Shown piece by piece: positions 1 to 11,286 of a stretch of 64,000 bases of DNA. The first letter of the stretch is position 1. Each line of letters opens with the position of its first letter. Below the pieces are notes generated by a model. That model made no database searches and had not been told where the DNA came from. It saw only the letters and a program-made list of their open reading frames with translations. Source of the DNA: Coprinopsis marcescibilis (Eukaryota > Basidiomycota > Agaricomycetes > Agaricales > Psathyrellaceae); assembly GCA_004369085.1 (NCBI GenBank), contig ML210175.1, forward strand, positions 167,606-231,605, given 5' to 3'. The translations under genes and the position numbers were made by a program.

Positions 1-1
1 T

Positions 2-1230
2 TCGAATGACATTACGCTCCTAGTCGGCGCCAAGAACGCCAAATCCGCCACGACAACGTGTTCGATCTGTGGTCAACAAATTCCTGTGGACGAACTGCAG
101 GAGCACATGCGGATCGAATTGCTCGACCCCAGATGGAAAGAGCAACGAGACGCATTGGAGGCCCGAAAGGCGCAGGCTTCAGAGTTGCAACGTGGCGCAA
201 ATGTTGTCTCCTCGCTCAAGAACCTGGCGCGTACTCGTGTCGATATCTTTGGAAGTGAAACAGACGAAGAGCGGAGGAAGCGAGAAGAGGAAGAAGAGCG
301 ACTGCGGCGGAAGGAACGAGAGAAAAACGTTTGGGATGGTCACACTGCTTCCAAAGCAAACACCCTCGACAAGTTCTCGACCAATGTCAATTTCGACGAA
401 CAAATTGCAGCTATCCATCGCGCCCATGGTCTTGGACCGTAAGTCCAGGTTTCGTTATATTTAACTCAATTAATGCTGAACGGATGGGTTTTTAGCCAAG
501 ACGCGAATGCCATGGGTCCAGGAATTGGCCCTGTGGCTGTTCCATTAACAAATTCATCTAATGCCTCGCTAGCCGCCCCTCCTCAGCCTGGTACTTCCGG
601 TGCCTTTGCCGCTGCGACCGTGTCCTCTGGACCGCAACCTGCGTCTGCATACAACCCGCCACCTGTCATGCTCCCACCCCTGCGCTACCAAGGGTTGCCG
701 CCTACACCTCAACCGTTTGGATACCAGCCGTCTGCCGCTGGGTTTGGTGGCCCTCAAACAGGCACCGTTCGTTCGGCGGAAGAGATGGAAGCAGGCGACA
801 TGCCTCCAGCCAAACGGCAGAGAGTTGCTCGACTTCCAGGAGGTGCCTTGTATCCCGAAGAGGATTGGATTAACATGCACCCAGTGAGCTTCTGCCCTCC
901 CCTCTTTGTATCACCGACACCCAACTGACACACCTTTTCCAGCATCCGATTTCATTGAAGGTCCAATTACCCAACGAACCTTCGAAACCAGAGTGGAAGT
1001 TTGACGGCTCTACGATCTCGATCCCTGACTTGCCATTGAACTTGCTTGTTTCGACCCTGCGCGATCGGATTATTGCGCATGTTGGAAGCACTGGTGTGGC
1101 ATTTTCAAAGTTGCGGCTGTCATTTAATGGCAAGGTGCTCACCAACCAGACTACGATCGCATCATATAACCTCGAGGACGAGGATATGGTTACGCTGAGT
1201 ATCAACATGAAGGACTCGAAAAAGAAGTAG
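2..1230 (+). CDS. Splicing factor 3A subunit 1 (SF3A1/Prp21), 5' truncated
   Basis: Exons <2-438, 496-883, 943-1230. The window starts inside the gene, so the two N-terminal SURP domains lie outside. The visible part begins with a CxxC segment (CSICGQQIPVDELQEHM) typical of the SF3A1 middle region, then an acidic/basic coiled stretch, a Pro-rich segment with a KRQR-type basic patch, and a C-terminal ubiquitin-like domain (IISLKVQLPN-like start after the last intron, ending KDSKKK). SF3A1 is a U2 snRNP subunit of the SF3a complex needed for prespliceosome assembly in the nucleus. Intron junctions are GTAAGT...TTTTAG and GTGAGC...TTCCAG, and both keep the frame. Identification is strong from domain order and motifs. 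Confidence 0.93.
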
Positions 1231-2158
1231 AAGCGCCTTGCATGTACGCGCATCTTATGTCAGGGTCCTCGAATCTCATGTATATTGCTTCTGATATGAT
1301 CTTTTCGAGAATCTTTCTCTGGTGGAATAGGTCCGTTGCCTCGTTCAAGGATCGACAAAGTCACAAATGTGTCGCCGCTGTGAGTTTTCGGTTCGTAGGT
1401 GGAATAAGCTTTGGATTGAGTGAAACCTGTCTCTCAAAAGTTGGTGGATTTGACGTGTGTATCTATGTTATCCACTGATACAGTGTAGGCATATGCGTAT
1501 ATGATGGCGTAATAACTTGAAGTATAGTATTAGCTACTGTATAAGTGTGACTGATAATAGTCGAAAATGTCTGTGTAGTTCGCCTAATGATGAGGAAGTC
1601 GACCCGAGAGTGAAGGATGTGGTATTCGGACCAAGAATGTTCGAATGGGTCTATACTGTAGAAGGCGAAATAATGAAGGAAAGGGCTAGTGTATGTATGG
1701 TACAAATGTTTCAACAAAAGTTGGTGAACCGAGAATATGCTGAGTGACTGATGAATAAATAACGAAAACGAGGCGGCCGTGACAGTGACAGATGGATAGA
1801 TACATAATGTTACAACAAAGCTGTTGGAGACGGAAGACGTGGCGTTGGAGGCGAAAGACAAGGGGAGAGGTAAATGGGGTGTATAAAATTTTCTCTCTCC
1901 AAGGTGGAAGCGTCGTCCGTGTTACGAGGAGGTCAATCGTGGTGGCACAAAGGCATGAAAAGATGCCCAATGCGCGCGAATGAGCCACACGAATATGGCG
2001 CATCCATGGCCATATCAATAGTTGCATTCGAGGTCAAATGGGCAGAAAGCGAATGCCGTGATAGTCGGTCGGGTTCCATGGTTTAATTTTGGAGAAACAC
2101 ATATCGGAAACGTAGCAGGATACCGCGCGCATACTAGAGTCGCTTTTAGCCGTTGTGC
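1231..2158. other. Intergenic, no gene seen
   Basis: This stretch lies between two convergent genes and presumably holds both 3' untranslated regions. Open frames here are short, and none has a start context, intron signals or a recognisable protein. I see no RNA gene or repeat. Confidence 0.6.
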
Positions 2159-2980
2159 TTACATCGAATGCAAGTCCACGAAGTAACTGCCCGACGACGC
2201 AGGGGGAAGCCCGCTAATCGTGTTGGCGATCTGTGAGCCGGATCGCGTAGAAGGGCCAAGACGACTGCCAGGAGTAGTCCGACCACACGCCGACCTCCGC
2301 CAGTGCTGCCTTTGAATCGCTGAGAGGCCTGGTGGAGTGGATGGGCCGTTGATAGATAAGGATTTTGTGCTGTGGATTAGATCGGAAATCCCTGGGCTGT
2401 GGGGCCCCGGATGGTATTCGAGCCCGAATCCTTGGGCGCCAGTAGCAGTACTGGGTCTCAACGGAGGCGTCGAGGGCTGGCGATAACTTGTAGAGGCAGG
2501 ATAAGGTGGTGCAGTACACGGTGCACTGTTTAAAAGTCCAGAAGGGGGATTTGACCTCGCCCCAAGTGGCACTGTGTCCTGCAGCCACATCTCGTCCTCC
2601 TCGCTGGGTAGATGAGGGACATCGTCGCGATGAAACCTATTTGCATGCAGATATGGTGAGTGCAGCAGTGACGGCGGTATTGGGATTTCTGGAGGGTTTA
2701 TTGGAAGTCGCAAAGAATTCCGCCGTTGTTTCTGGCTCTGGGTGTGGTCGAAGAGGGGCGAAGGGGGAGGCAAACTTGAACTCGATGGCGAGGAGGTGGT
2801 CTTGGATTGTCGCTGGGTCATGCCTTGATTCACCGGCAACGGTGTCGAGGACATTACATGAATGTCTTCTGTGTACTTTGTCAACAGAGGGAGCCCGTTG
2901 TCAACGACAGATAAGCTCTGGACCGGGCGATTGAACGGGGTGACGGTGAAAGGGAAAGTGCCAGACTCAAAGGGTTCCAA
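2159..2980 (-). CDS. Pro/Ser-rich protein of unknown function, 5' end uncertain
   Basis: An uninterrupted reverse-strand frame of about 270 codons ends with a stop at 2159. The 5' edge at 2980 is not an ATG. Either translation starts at the internal ATG at 2854, or an upstream exon joins at a CATTTATAG acceptor-like site just before about 2990. The protein has no recognised domain. It is rich in Pro, Ser and Thr, has short charged islands (EEDEMW, QKQRRNSLRL), and looks largely disordered. Such proteins in basidiomycetes are often regulatory or cytoskeletal, but nothing here shows which. Length and composition argue for coding; the exact model is unsure. Confidence 0.5.
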   Translation of the reverse strand: MEPFESGTFPFTVTPFNRPVQSLSVVDNGLPLLTKYTEDIHVMSSTPLPVNQGMTQRQSKTTSSPSSSSLPPPSPLFDHTQSQKQRRNSLRLPINPPEIPIPPSLLHSPYLHANRFHRDDVPHLPSEEDEMWLQDTVPLGARSNPPSGLLNSAPCTAPPYPASTSYRQPSTPPLRPSTATGAQGFGLEYHPGPHSPGISDLIHSTKSLSINGPSTPPGLSAIQRQHWRRSACGRTTPGSRLGPSTRSGSQIANTISGLPPASSGSYFVDLHSM

Positions 2981-3301
2981 ATTCTATAAATGCATCGCGT
3001 GTACATTCCTGTGTCAGAATTGTCTTCTCGGTAGTCACAGTCCGAATCAAGCTAGTCAGTCCATTAATCCAATTGTATATTGGAATAAGCTTTCCTAGTC
3101 CGAGATGTCTCACGGAGGCAACTGCGCCCCGGAGATTTGAACTGACATGTCTAGTGTCGGAAACGACGGGATCCAATGATGGAGATACATATGAAATACA
3201 TGTTACATGCTACAGCTGTGTAGTAAATAGAAGCATCCATTATATGATACAAAGTCAATGATAATACACACAGATATACAATCACGAACCAGTGCCAGGC
3301 A
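2981..3301. other. Intergenic between two reverse-strand genes
   Basis: About 320 bases that should contain the promoter or a first exon of the Pro/Ser-rich gene and the 3' UTR of the E2 gene. An ATG near 3160 (reverse) followed by a GTGAGA donor could be a first exon, but I could not join it in frame, so it is not called. Confidence 0.4.
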
Positions 3302-4579
3302 TTAGACTACCCGGCGGCAGATAATTGCAAACAGCAATACCAGTAAAATCATGATAGCCGTATCCAGCAGCACCGGCGGTTTTTGGCTGCTAGTACTCCC
3401 TTGAGCTGCTGTTCCAGCTCTAAACTCGACGCCCGGAGTCGTTGGAGTGGGTGGGTGTACCACGAGGGTATTGCGGGTTTCGGCGCCCGAAGCTGTTGCC
3501 CGGGTGGATGAATCGATATTATTGGCCGAGGAAGGGACTGAGTTTCGATCGTGGGCGGCTGATTGGGGTATACTGTCTAAGACATGCGTCGATGGTGGTG
3601 TCTGGATGGGTGATGGATCGGAAGGAACGACCTGCTGCGGTTCCTGAGGAGGAGTGGAAGCTGATGTTGGAGTGGGATGATTATCTCTCGTAGAATTTGA
3701 ACTTGGGTCAGGTAGAATTTCCACATTGGATAGCTTGCAGTGCGGACATGTCCACTCCCTTGAGCTATTTATAACTTCCATGAGAAGCTGCACCTGCGTT
3801 TAGGCAAATAGACTTACAGCGTTGCGAGGCGTTTTCGCTCAGTGGTATGAGATTCAATAGAGCCTACACCAACTGCAGCCTGTCCTCTAAGAGGGAAGAA
3901 TCCTTGCAATCCAATAATAGCTGGGAGCGAAGCAAGTTTGTATACCGTATGTCTTGAACGGGAGGAATGAAACGTACCTGTGCGAACTCCCCATGCAGGT
4001 TGCCAGAGTTCCTCATGGTCTGAAGGCCACTGTCAATGCCGGAAATTATTTGTCAATCCAAGCAACTCACAGTTGGTAAAGCTTATACAGATCTAATGCA
4101 GGCTGAGTACACACGAATTGGCTAAATGACCACGAGACACACCTTGACGTTGAGTTCGAATCGACCATTAGGGGTTAGCATCATGATAGATGGTGGTCGG
4201 AATGGATATTCTGCGGGTAAAAGGATTCTGAAGTGATATATACCACCTTCAAAATCTGTCCCCGGAGAACCTCGTATAGTGCAATGCCATTCCTATGGGC
4301 ACAATAAGGACCTTTGTGTTTCTGAGAGATGGGCACCACCCACAAATATGTCATCCTAGCCCGTACAGGACACTGGTCAGAGTAACGTAGCGAGCAGATA
4401 GAAAGAGACTACCTCCAACGGTGCGGCATGATAATCGGTCGAAGGGTCGTTCGCAAGCTCTCTAGCTTCCTGCATGATGCGCTTGACGGCTAAAAGTGTG
4501 GGGTCGAGAATTAATTGACGGCTATTGGGCGACGAGACAACTAACCGGAATTGTTCTTGTTCAACGAGTTTAGCGACAT
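3302..4579 (-). CDS. Ubiquitin-conjugating enzyme E2 of the UBE2J/Ubc6 type, tail-anchored
   Basis: Exons (reverse) 4579-4546, 4489-4413, 4355-4344, 4292-4143, 4092-4071, 4019-3978, 3920-3818, 3764-3302; 300 residues. The order AVKRI, TDYHAAPLE, DDIFEWHCTI, GGIYHFRI, EYPFRPPS, NVKICIS, LWQPAWGVRTA and LSREWTCPHC is the non-canonical UBE2J1/J2 pattern. The likely active-site cysteine is Cys93 in KIC. After a disordered Pro/Ser stretch the protein ends in a hydrophobic tail anchor (about residues 280-296). The family works in ER-associated degradation, charging ubiquitin at the ER membrane. The gene carries a 12-base microexon encoding DDIF and a 22-base exon, both required by the conserved frame. 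It is divergent from mrp10, about 290 bases apart. Confidence 0.92.
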
Positions 4580-4869
4580 GTTGGACCTCGGTTTACAGAC
4601 GGGAACTGTTTCCGAGGTGGAGAGTTATATGGAGAGGAGAGTAGCAGTAGATAATGATGCTGACTCTGTAGTCGCCGACCAATGATGGCGACGTGGTTAG
4701 ATGCCTCGATGTCAGGTGACCAGGTCACGCATTGCTTCCGCTTCGGTCCGTTATGATCCGTGCAGCTCGCCTTTATTGGGCGCAACGGCAAAAAACCTCG
4801 AGCTCGTCGTCAACCAGCGTCAGCAGCACATACTCCAGTGACACGGCCGAGAGCCACAGGGCCCCTACA

Positions 4870-5232
4870 ATGACCATCCATATCAAGAAACTCAAAGTTC
4901 GTCAGCAAAAAGGTACGCGTTTAACGTGTTCTCTTCGCGTCTTGTCATAACCACCATTCGGCAACAGCTGCTGCAACTGTTATGTGTGCACCTCAACTGC
5001 AGGCCATGTTGGGCTGCTGGGCTGCCAGTGGAGATTTGCACTCGGTAGAGAAGTGCAAGACGGCGGCAGATAGCCTGTTCCAATGTATGCGGACAACGGT
5101 GCGTGCTTGTTGTCATCGCTGCGTCGACTACGGTCACTCACTCTGTGCATCATATGCTAGCCTATGCCCAAGAAGTCTCATAGACCAACGATTAACTACC
5201 ACCTTGCCAGATTGGGCAAAAACATCCAATAG
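4870..5232 (+). CDS. Mitochondrial small ribosomal subunit protein Mrp10 (mS37, CHCHD1 type)
   Basis: Exons 4870-4912, 4968-5098, 5161-5232; 81 residues. The N-terminus has the basic HIKKLKVRQQK segment of Mrp10. The core is a twin CX9C fold with cysteines at about 21/31 and 44/54, and the tail TINYHLARLGKNIQ matches the family. It is a small mitoribosomal subunit protein, imported and oxidised by the Mia40 route in the intermembrane space before assembly. All three exons are needed to give this order, with phase-1 and phase-0 junctions. The start is the first ATG in frame and gives the usual family length. It shares a roughly 290-base divergent promoter region with the E2 gene. Confidence 0.93.
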
Positions 5233-5551
5233 AGGTCCTATCTTTTCCTACTTGCTTTCCAGGCTTAATCTCGTGTATAGCTTAATGAATTCTCGGTTTA
5301 TGATAACTAATGTCCAGTGACAACACCCCCATCGTGTTATAGCTCACGTTTGCCCACAGTTCCCCTGGTCTCGACCTTCTCCTGCTGTTCTGCAAAGTAA
5401 TTACCTGTTTGCATCGCTCGCTTCGATGGGTCCGGATCAACTGCAACGCGGTCACAACGAATTGACCTCGCAAAAACCTCATGTTTTAGGAACCAGATGA
5501 GTGTATAAAAGGACGCTTCTCTCAGAGCAAAGATATCAGCAGTACTAAACC
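5233..5551. other. Intergenic and promoter of NYN copy 1
   Basis: Holds the 3' end of mrp10 and the upstream region of the first NYN gene, including a TATA box listed separately. No gene seen. Confidence 0.6.
5504..5510 (+). promoter_or_regulatory. TATA box of NYN copy 1
   Basis: TATAAAA lies 48 bases before the ATG at 5552. The same arrangement precedes NYN copy 2 and several other genes in the window. Confidence 0.6.
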
Positions 5552-7150
5552 ATGACATCCGTTTCTGTTGTCCACGTCTTCTGGGAAGGTTCGTGGCAGT
5601 TTTCAAGTTGATATTCACGGCACTGTGCTGATTTAATCTCCATCGCAGAATCTGTGCTTCCAAAACCCGATGTAGGGGGTAGCAGGCTCACTCGAGCAAT
5701 TAGGACGTATGCTTCTCGGCTAGGAAGAGTCAACACTATTAGACTGTACGCAGATTTGTCAAGCAATACGCAGAACTTGTCGACGATTCTACGGTCAGAG
5801 CTACAGTGCTCCGGAGTCACTGTGATCGATACAGTGTCTAGTGGGAGACCAGCAGCGCCTTCAAAAATGTTGATTGGTATGTCGAGTGTTCAACATTGAA
5901 TCCTGTTGTGCATTAACCTGCTTCCAGCCGATCTTTTTCTGAACGCCATGGATACTACAGCCAATACGACTAACTCAGTCATGTTGGTTATCACTGCCGA
6001 TCCGGATATCGCGTACACCATATCTTCTCTTCGAGGTAGAGGGTACCACGTTCACCTCCTTTCACCGTCCCCTGTCAATCGGAACATTGCTTTTCTTGCG
6101 AATAACAATAATTTGGATAACCCAGATATTCCTTTCCACGCTGCCAGCGCAAACTCTCCGGATTCTTCAACCACCTCATCTACCAACGGGCGGGGGAGTG
6201 GCAGTAACACTGGCAGGAGCGCTTCGATCGACGAGCAAGACATCAATCGAATGTCCGCTACGCGCGACGCTCAAGAAGCTGTACATGCCATGTTTGCCGT
6301 CAACGACGAACCGGTGAAGGACGATGTTCCAACACAGAATAATACAGGCGAAAAACTGCGCCCAAGAATATGGACTTCTGCAGAGGACGACCCTCGAACC
6401 TCCCGACAAAACCCCACTGGGGCATCTTCAACATCCCTCCCATTTCAGCCCCTATTCCGCCCTCTACAACATTTGATACCCCCTTCTCCGTTCAGCAGCT
6501 CAGAAACTCAATTTTCGAGCTACTCCGGCAAACGGAGAACACCAGTTGCTCAATCAACAGTATCGGAGACCATAACATCTCCCGCTATCCCAGACGACTA
6601 TGTCGACGGCACGCCAAAGACAGGTGTACGAACTATTCCAGATGGCCCGGGAACTTCTCGGTTAGATACGCATACCTCGCGATCGCAAGGAAGTGATACC
6701 AGCGAACACACTCCGAAAGCTGAGCATAAACCTTTGCAATCTTTTTCAACGTCCCTCAAGGTGGACCCTACTGCTACCAACTTGATTACTGCTTCCGGAG
6801 GAACGGATGCGGCTATCTCGCGAGGAACACCAGCAACTCAGGCCGCACCCAGTTCGATGCCCCAATTACCGCCACATCCTGCCCATTTCGACATTTTGAT
6901 TACCGTCTTGAAAACCTACAAACCTGCCCCACACCTTCCCGGTTTGAAGCGAGCATTCCTAGCGAAGAAGTTATTGCAACTCGATCCAAACCTGTTTATC
7001 AAAGCAGGCGTCGACCCTTCTTGTTTCGACCAGGAAGCTGGGGATGATGTGATTCTGACACCCATCACAAGATATATCAGGCTAGCTGCAGAGCACAACA
7101 TCGTCACTGTTCAGCGTAGCCTCGTCTCCTTGAACCCGATGTATCTCTAG
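5552..7150 (+). CDS. NYN-LOTUS protein, array copy 1
   Basis: Exons 5552-5588, 5649-5876, 5928-7150; 495 residues. The N-terminus is a NYN (PIN-like RNase) domain: beta-1 motif VHVFWEES, the exon-2 signature RSELQCSGV, an acidic residue at the exon-3 start (ADLFLNAM) and TADPDIAY. The usual Trp-Asp is Trp-Glu and the EN pair of the canonical domain is missing, so activity is doubtful. A Ser/Pro/Thr-rich linker of about 250 residues follows. The C-terminal 90 residues (FDILITVLK to SLVSLNPMYL) resemble a LOTUS/OST-HTH winged helix, with an insertion around GVDPSCFDQ. NYN plus LOTUS is the MARF1-type domain pairing, known for RNA cleavage and RNA binding. First of eight same-strand paralogues. 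Confidence 0.82.
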
Positions 7151-7327
7151 CTGGTACCTCCATCTGCAGCAAATTTACTTTTGTTTCTCAGACTACAACT
7201 GCGACCTATATTTAGGCGCTACGTGGCGTCGATCAGTTTTGGGTCTGCTGACTTTCATTCATCACAACTTGTCCACATAGAATCAGCCTTCCGAAGTATC
7301 CACATGCATTGTGGGAATACAACTGAC

Positions 7328-7334
7328 TATAAAA
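7328..7334 (+). promoter_or_regulatory. TATA box of NYN copy 2
   Basis: TATAAAA lies 56 bases before the ATG at 7384, similar in sequence and spacing to the element before copy 1. Confidence 0.55.
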
Positions 7335-7383
7335 CAGGGGCTTCCCTATCCGCAACCTCAGGTTACTTCTTTTCTTGCCGACC

Positions 7384-8925
7384 ATGACGTCGGACGTACA
7401 CGTTTTCTGGGACGGTATAGAGTACACCTTGCGATTATGCTATCTCGGTTTTAACCTCGCTACTTAGGATCCGCGCTCCCAAAGCCCAACCTTGACGGCT
7501 TCAAACTTGCGCGCGTTATTCGGTCGCATGCCTTGAGATTCGGTGTCGTCAAGGGTGTGAAGTTGTATACGGACATTTCAGGAGAACAGAACCAGCTTTC
7601 GAAAACTCTGCGCTCCGAACTTCAATGCTCGGGAGTTTCTGTTATCGATACAGTCTCTGCTGGACGTCCAGCTGCTTCCTCAAAGATGATGTTAGGTGAG
7701 TAGCTGCTCAAACCAGTTTCATTGAGGGCTTACCCAAGGCCTACCTCGCACTAATTCAGCTGACATTTTCGTGGCCGCGTTGGATAATCCGAACAATAAA
7801 CCCAATTTCACGATGGTGATTATCACAGCAGATCCTGACATCGCATACAGCCTTTCGATGCTAAGGCTTAGAGGGTACACAATTCATTTGATTTGCCCTG
7901 GTGAAGCCCACAACAATTTGTCCTTTCTCGCCGACGAGACCGGCTTTGACGACGACGATGAGCCTTCTACAGCCACCGGAGACGGATTCTCGTCGTCGTC
8001 TGCCGGCCTAGTCGGTTCACAAAATGAACCAGCACCGTCGGGTACTACATCCAAAAAGGATTCTGGAAAGGGGAAAGGCAATGAAACTCGTCGCGATAAT
8101 CGACTCAACGACCAGGTGCAACATGACGCAGACTTGCGAAGCTTGCTCACGGCCAACCCTAGAGAGTTGGACCCCCCCGAGCTTGATGATCAACCTCTCG
8201 AGCATCTGGAACGAAGCTTTCGCCGCATGTCGGAGGGTGGTTCAGTCTCAACGCCTTCCGTCAACGAATCCTCAACCTCAAGTCAGTTTAGTCACATTGA
8301 CCCGCAGAGCTTCACACCATCGCCCCATTCCCGGCCTCTATTTTTCACCAAGACACCTCCAATATTTGGTGGACCTCAAATTCCAGCTCATGCATCCGAC
8401 ACTCCTTTACCGAAAGCGGATCTCGAGGACCACGTCAACCGGTACAAACCTTTTCCGTCTGCTGAGGAGCAAGTAGATCAACCGCCAAAGCATACAGTCG
8501 TAGAAACGAAAGGGAAAGTTGGCGCAGCCTCGCCAGCTAAAGATCTGCCCTCAGGCCCGTCCGAGAAAGCTGTCATTTCCGTTCCGTCCTCCCCTCCTCA
8601 GCCGTTCATAATCGGAGTCACGGTTCATGCTAAACCGACCATCCCTGCTGGATTACCGGCACCGTCAAAGAATAAGACGGTCCCCCTTCAATTCAACAAC
8701 CTCGTCACTTACCTCAAGAAACACCGTATACTGGCTACTAATCCTATGAAGGTCGGTGATATGTACGAACCGCTCTTGAGTGAACACCCGCGAATTTTCA
8801 TCGAAGCTGGGACTTCTAACAAGAAGCATCCTCTCAGGAAATATATCCGACAAGCAGAAACACATGGAATAGTCACTATAACAAAGAAAAAAACTGTTTA
8901 TTTGAATGCAGAATATGCTAAATAA
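7384..8925 (+). CDS. NYN-LOTUS protein, array copy 2
   Basis: Exons 7384-7414, 7468-7695, 7760-8925; 474 residues. The start MTSDVHVFWDG nearly repeats copy 1 but keeps Trp-Asp. Exon 2 carries SALPKPNLDGFKLARVIR and the RSELQCSGV signature. Exon 3 begins ADIFVAAL and contains TADPDIAYSLSMLRLRGY. The EN pair of the canonical domain is replaced by GS. A linker rich in Ser, Asp, Glu and Pro follows. The C-terminal domain (FNNLVTYLKKHRI to TVYLNAEYAK) matches the LOTUS-like fold of the other copies, with RKYIRQAETHGIVTI in the core. Copies 1 and 2 are the closest pair by eye and are separated by only 233 bases. Confidence 0.82.
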
Positions 8926-9264
8926 TTGTGATTCCGACCCCTCCTTTATTTAAAGATCATCTTGGTGTTCAAGTTACCTAATAGTCGGAGGAATTACCAC
9001 ACGAAGTTTCAGCTATGAAATGTGAAGATGTTCCTTGCAGTATGTTCCACTCTAACCATCTTGGAAGTTCAAACCTCGGCGTGTACTTTTCAGAGCCAAT
9101 TCTTCTGTGGATCGTTGTCGCCTGGTTTTGCCAAGAACAGGTACAGTTTACATAAAATGCCAGCACAATGATCAGGCATTTGAATGGAAAGTAGCACCCA
9201 CAATGTCCGAGTCTTGTTTTTCGTCCACGAACCACCAAGTAATTGACCGGCCAGAACCACTTCA
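8926..9264. other. Spacer between NYN copies 2 and 3
   Basis: About 340 bases with no coding signal; no clear TATA box near the start of copy 3. Confidence 0.6.
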
Positions 9265-10907
9265 ATGAGCGAGCATAAACACGTTTCGGTGTACTGGGAC
9301 AGTGAGTTGTGGAATCTCATACTATATTTCCACTCTCGCAATTGACAACATTCTAGTGAGTGCCCTTCCCCGGGAAGAGGTCACAGGGTTTGAATTCGCC
9401 AGGTCTATTCGGACACTCGTTGCACAGTTGGGCGTTGTGCGAACATTCAATTTCTACATCGACTCCCAAAGCCCGTTAATGATCACTGCAAACCAGAGAT
9501 CAGAACTGCAGTGTTCCGGGGTTGCCATTGTTGATACTGTGTCAAATGGGCGGACGAACGCCTGTAGCAAAATGATGATATGTGCGTTAGCTCTTCGTTT
9601 ACGGTACCCACTCTCTCTGACGGAATAACTAGCGGACTGTCTTGTCGAAATTATCGACGGGGTAGCAGCCGATACGTTTCTTTTCATTACAGGAGATTCA
9701 GACACCCTCTACACGATATCGCTGTTACGAGCGCGAGGATACAAGACTGTTGTACTCTGTCCAGGAGGCGCAGACAGAAATCTGACTGCAACAGCCACTT
9801 GGACAGACCTAAACCATGCTCTCTTCAGGCGTGCTACTTCAAAGGATGAGCCCACCGGAAAGCACCCTTATATGGCGTCCTCCCCCGTCCAATTGTCATT
9901 CTCTGGGGCCTCCACTCCTGTTGGGGTTCCATTTACTACCGCGGACGTAGATCGTACAGGGAGACTTGAGAGCGAGATCGGCCCATCCTCAAAGGAGCCG
10001 CCAGGACCTGGCGAGGAAGCAGCCGACAATCCCGTCACACCAGATCAGTCTCAACACCTGTTGGTGGATAAGTCGAACCCATCTTCACCGTATAAAGCAA
10101 ATTCCCTGCCCATAGCCAACGCCCCATCCCCACCGCCCTTTGCCGCGAATCACGACGGCAACTTTTCAGCCCCCAGTCCAATTAAAGTCCCAATGGTTCT
10201 ACACGCCGATCCCACGGCTAAGGTCGTGACACCAGTGAATCCGACAGCGAGGCTACCGTCCTCAGCTTGGTCGAGCCTTCTATCCGACGCACAAACCCCA
10301 CCCAAACCAGTCGAAAGTCCGCCGAAGATAAAGGTATCAGAAGTCATTTCGCCAGAGCCATCTTCAACGTCCAAAGCAAAGCCTTCGCAATGTGTTCCTT
10401 CGGCAGGAACGAAAGAAGTGGTTTCGTATGAATCCTTCATGGTGCGACACTTTCCGTGTTCATATGTGATATGGTCTGATCTCAGTTTAGAAATCATATG
10501 AATTTCCTAAACCTGCTGGCGACCAACCAGTGTCAACTCGGACACAAAAGCAAAGCGCAGACACCGATCTTGTGGACTGGTCCTTGCGATCTGGCTGGCA
10601 AGCCCCGAAGGCCAATGCGCCACTTTCCGTCGCAGCACCGACATTTCGACCAAAGCCCAAATCCGACCTAATGAAGCAGCTCAAATTCAGGGTTTTGGTC
10701 GAGTGTCTTCGGTCCACCCCGACAAACAATATCGCAAGAGGAGCTCTCGATGGGGCACTACGAAAGGTAGACCCCAAATTCTACGAGAACTCCGGATTGA
10801 ACGCAATTGAGCAACCAATCGTACATTTAATCGATACTGCATACGAGGCTGGGATTATAACTGCAAGCTCGGGCAGTCAGGTTACTTTGAGTTCAAACTT
10901 TCGTTGA
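9265..10907 (+). CDS. NYN-LOTUS protein, array copy 3
   Basis: Exons 9265-9301, 9357-9581, 9633-10441, 10491-10907; 495 residues. NYN motifs: VSVYWDMS, RSELQCSGV, SDCLVEIIDGV and ITGDSDTLYTISLLRARGY. Trp-Asp, the exon-3 Asp and a GDxD pair are present, but the EN pair is absent. The linker is long and Pro/Ser-rich and, unlike copies 1, 2 and 4-7, is split by a fourth-exon intron (GTGCGA...TTTAG, phase 0). The C-terminal LOTUS-like domain runs from FRVLVECLRST to VTLSSNFR, with IDTAYEAGIITASS in the core. Joining exons 3 and 4 is supported because the LOTUS part lies only in exon 4. Confidence 0.8.
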
Positions 10908-11286
10908 GTCGTAAACATGTTCCTTCACTTTCAATATGATCGATTTCTTAGAACACGGCTGGTTTCAGGTTCGGCTGAAGACCCTTTGCAGGTGTGGCGC
11001 GTAAGAAGGATGTCTTCACGTTCTACAGATAGCATGTGACAGCTAGAATTGTATCTTCATTCTGCTTTTTCGACTCTGGGATCATTGGCCTGGCGGCATC
11101 CTCCGCGACCCAACGTGTGTTGTGCCTTGGACATGCGAGCTTATTAGGGGACCACAGCGTGCTGTGACGGCGTTTTGAACATGATGGTGATAACGGTACA
11201 TCGTGGAAGGGGGACATTAGCAAGGTGGCGTGTTCCTTTCGTACTTAACCAGAATCCAGTGAAACAAAAGCATCCCAACTCAAGCA
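10908..11286. other. Spacer between NYN copies 3 and 4
   Basis: About 380 bases. No gene, repeat or decayed copy recognised. Confidence 0.6.
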
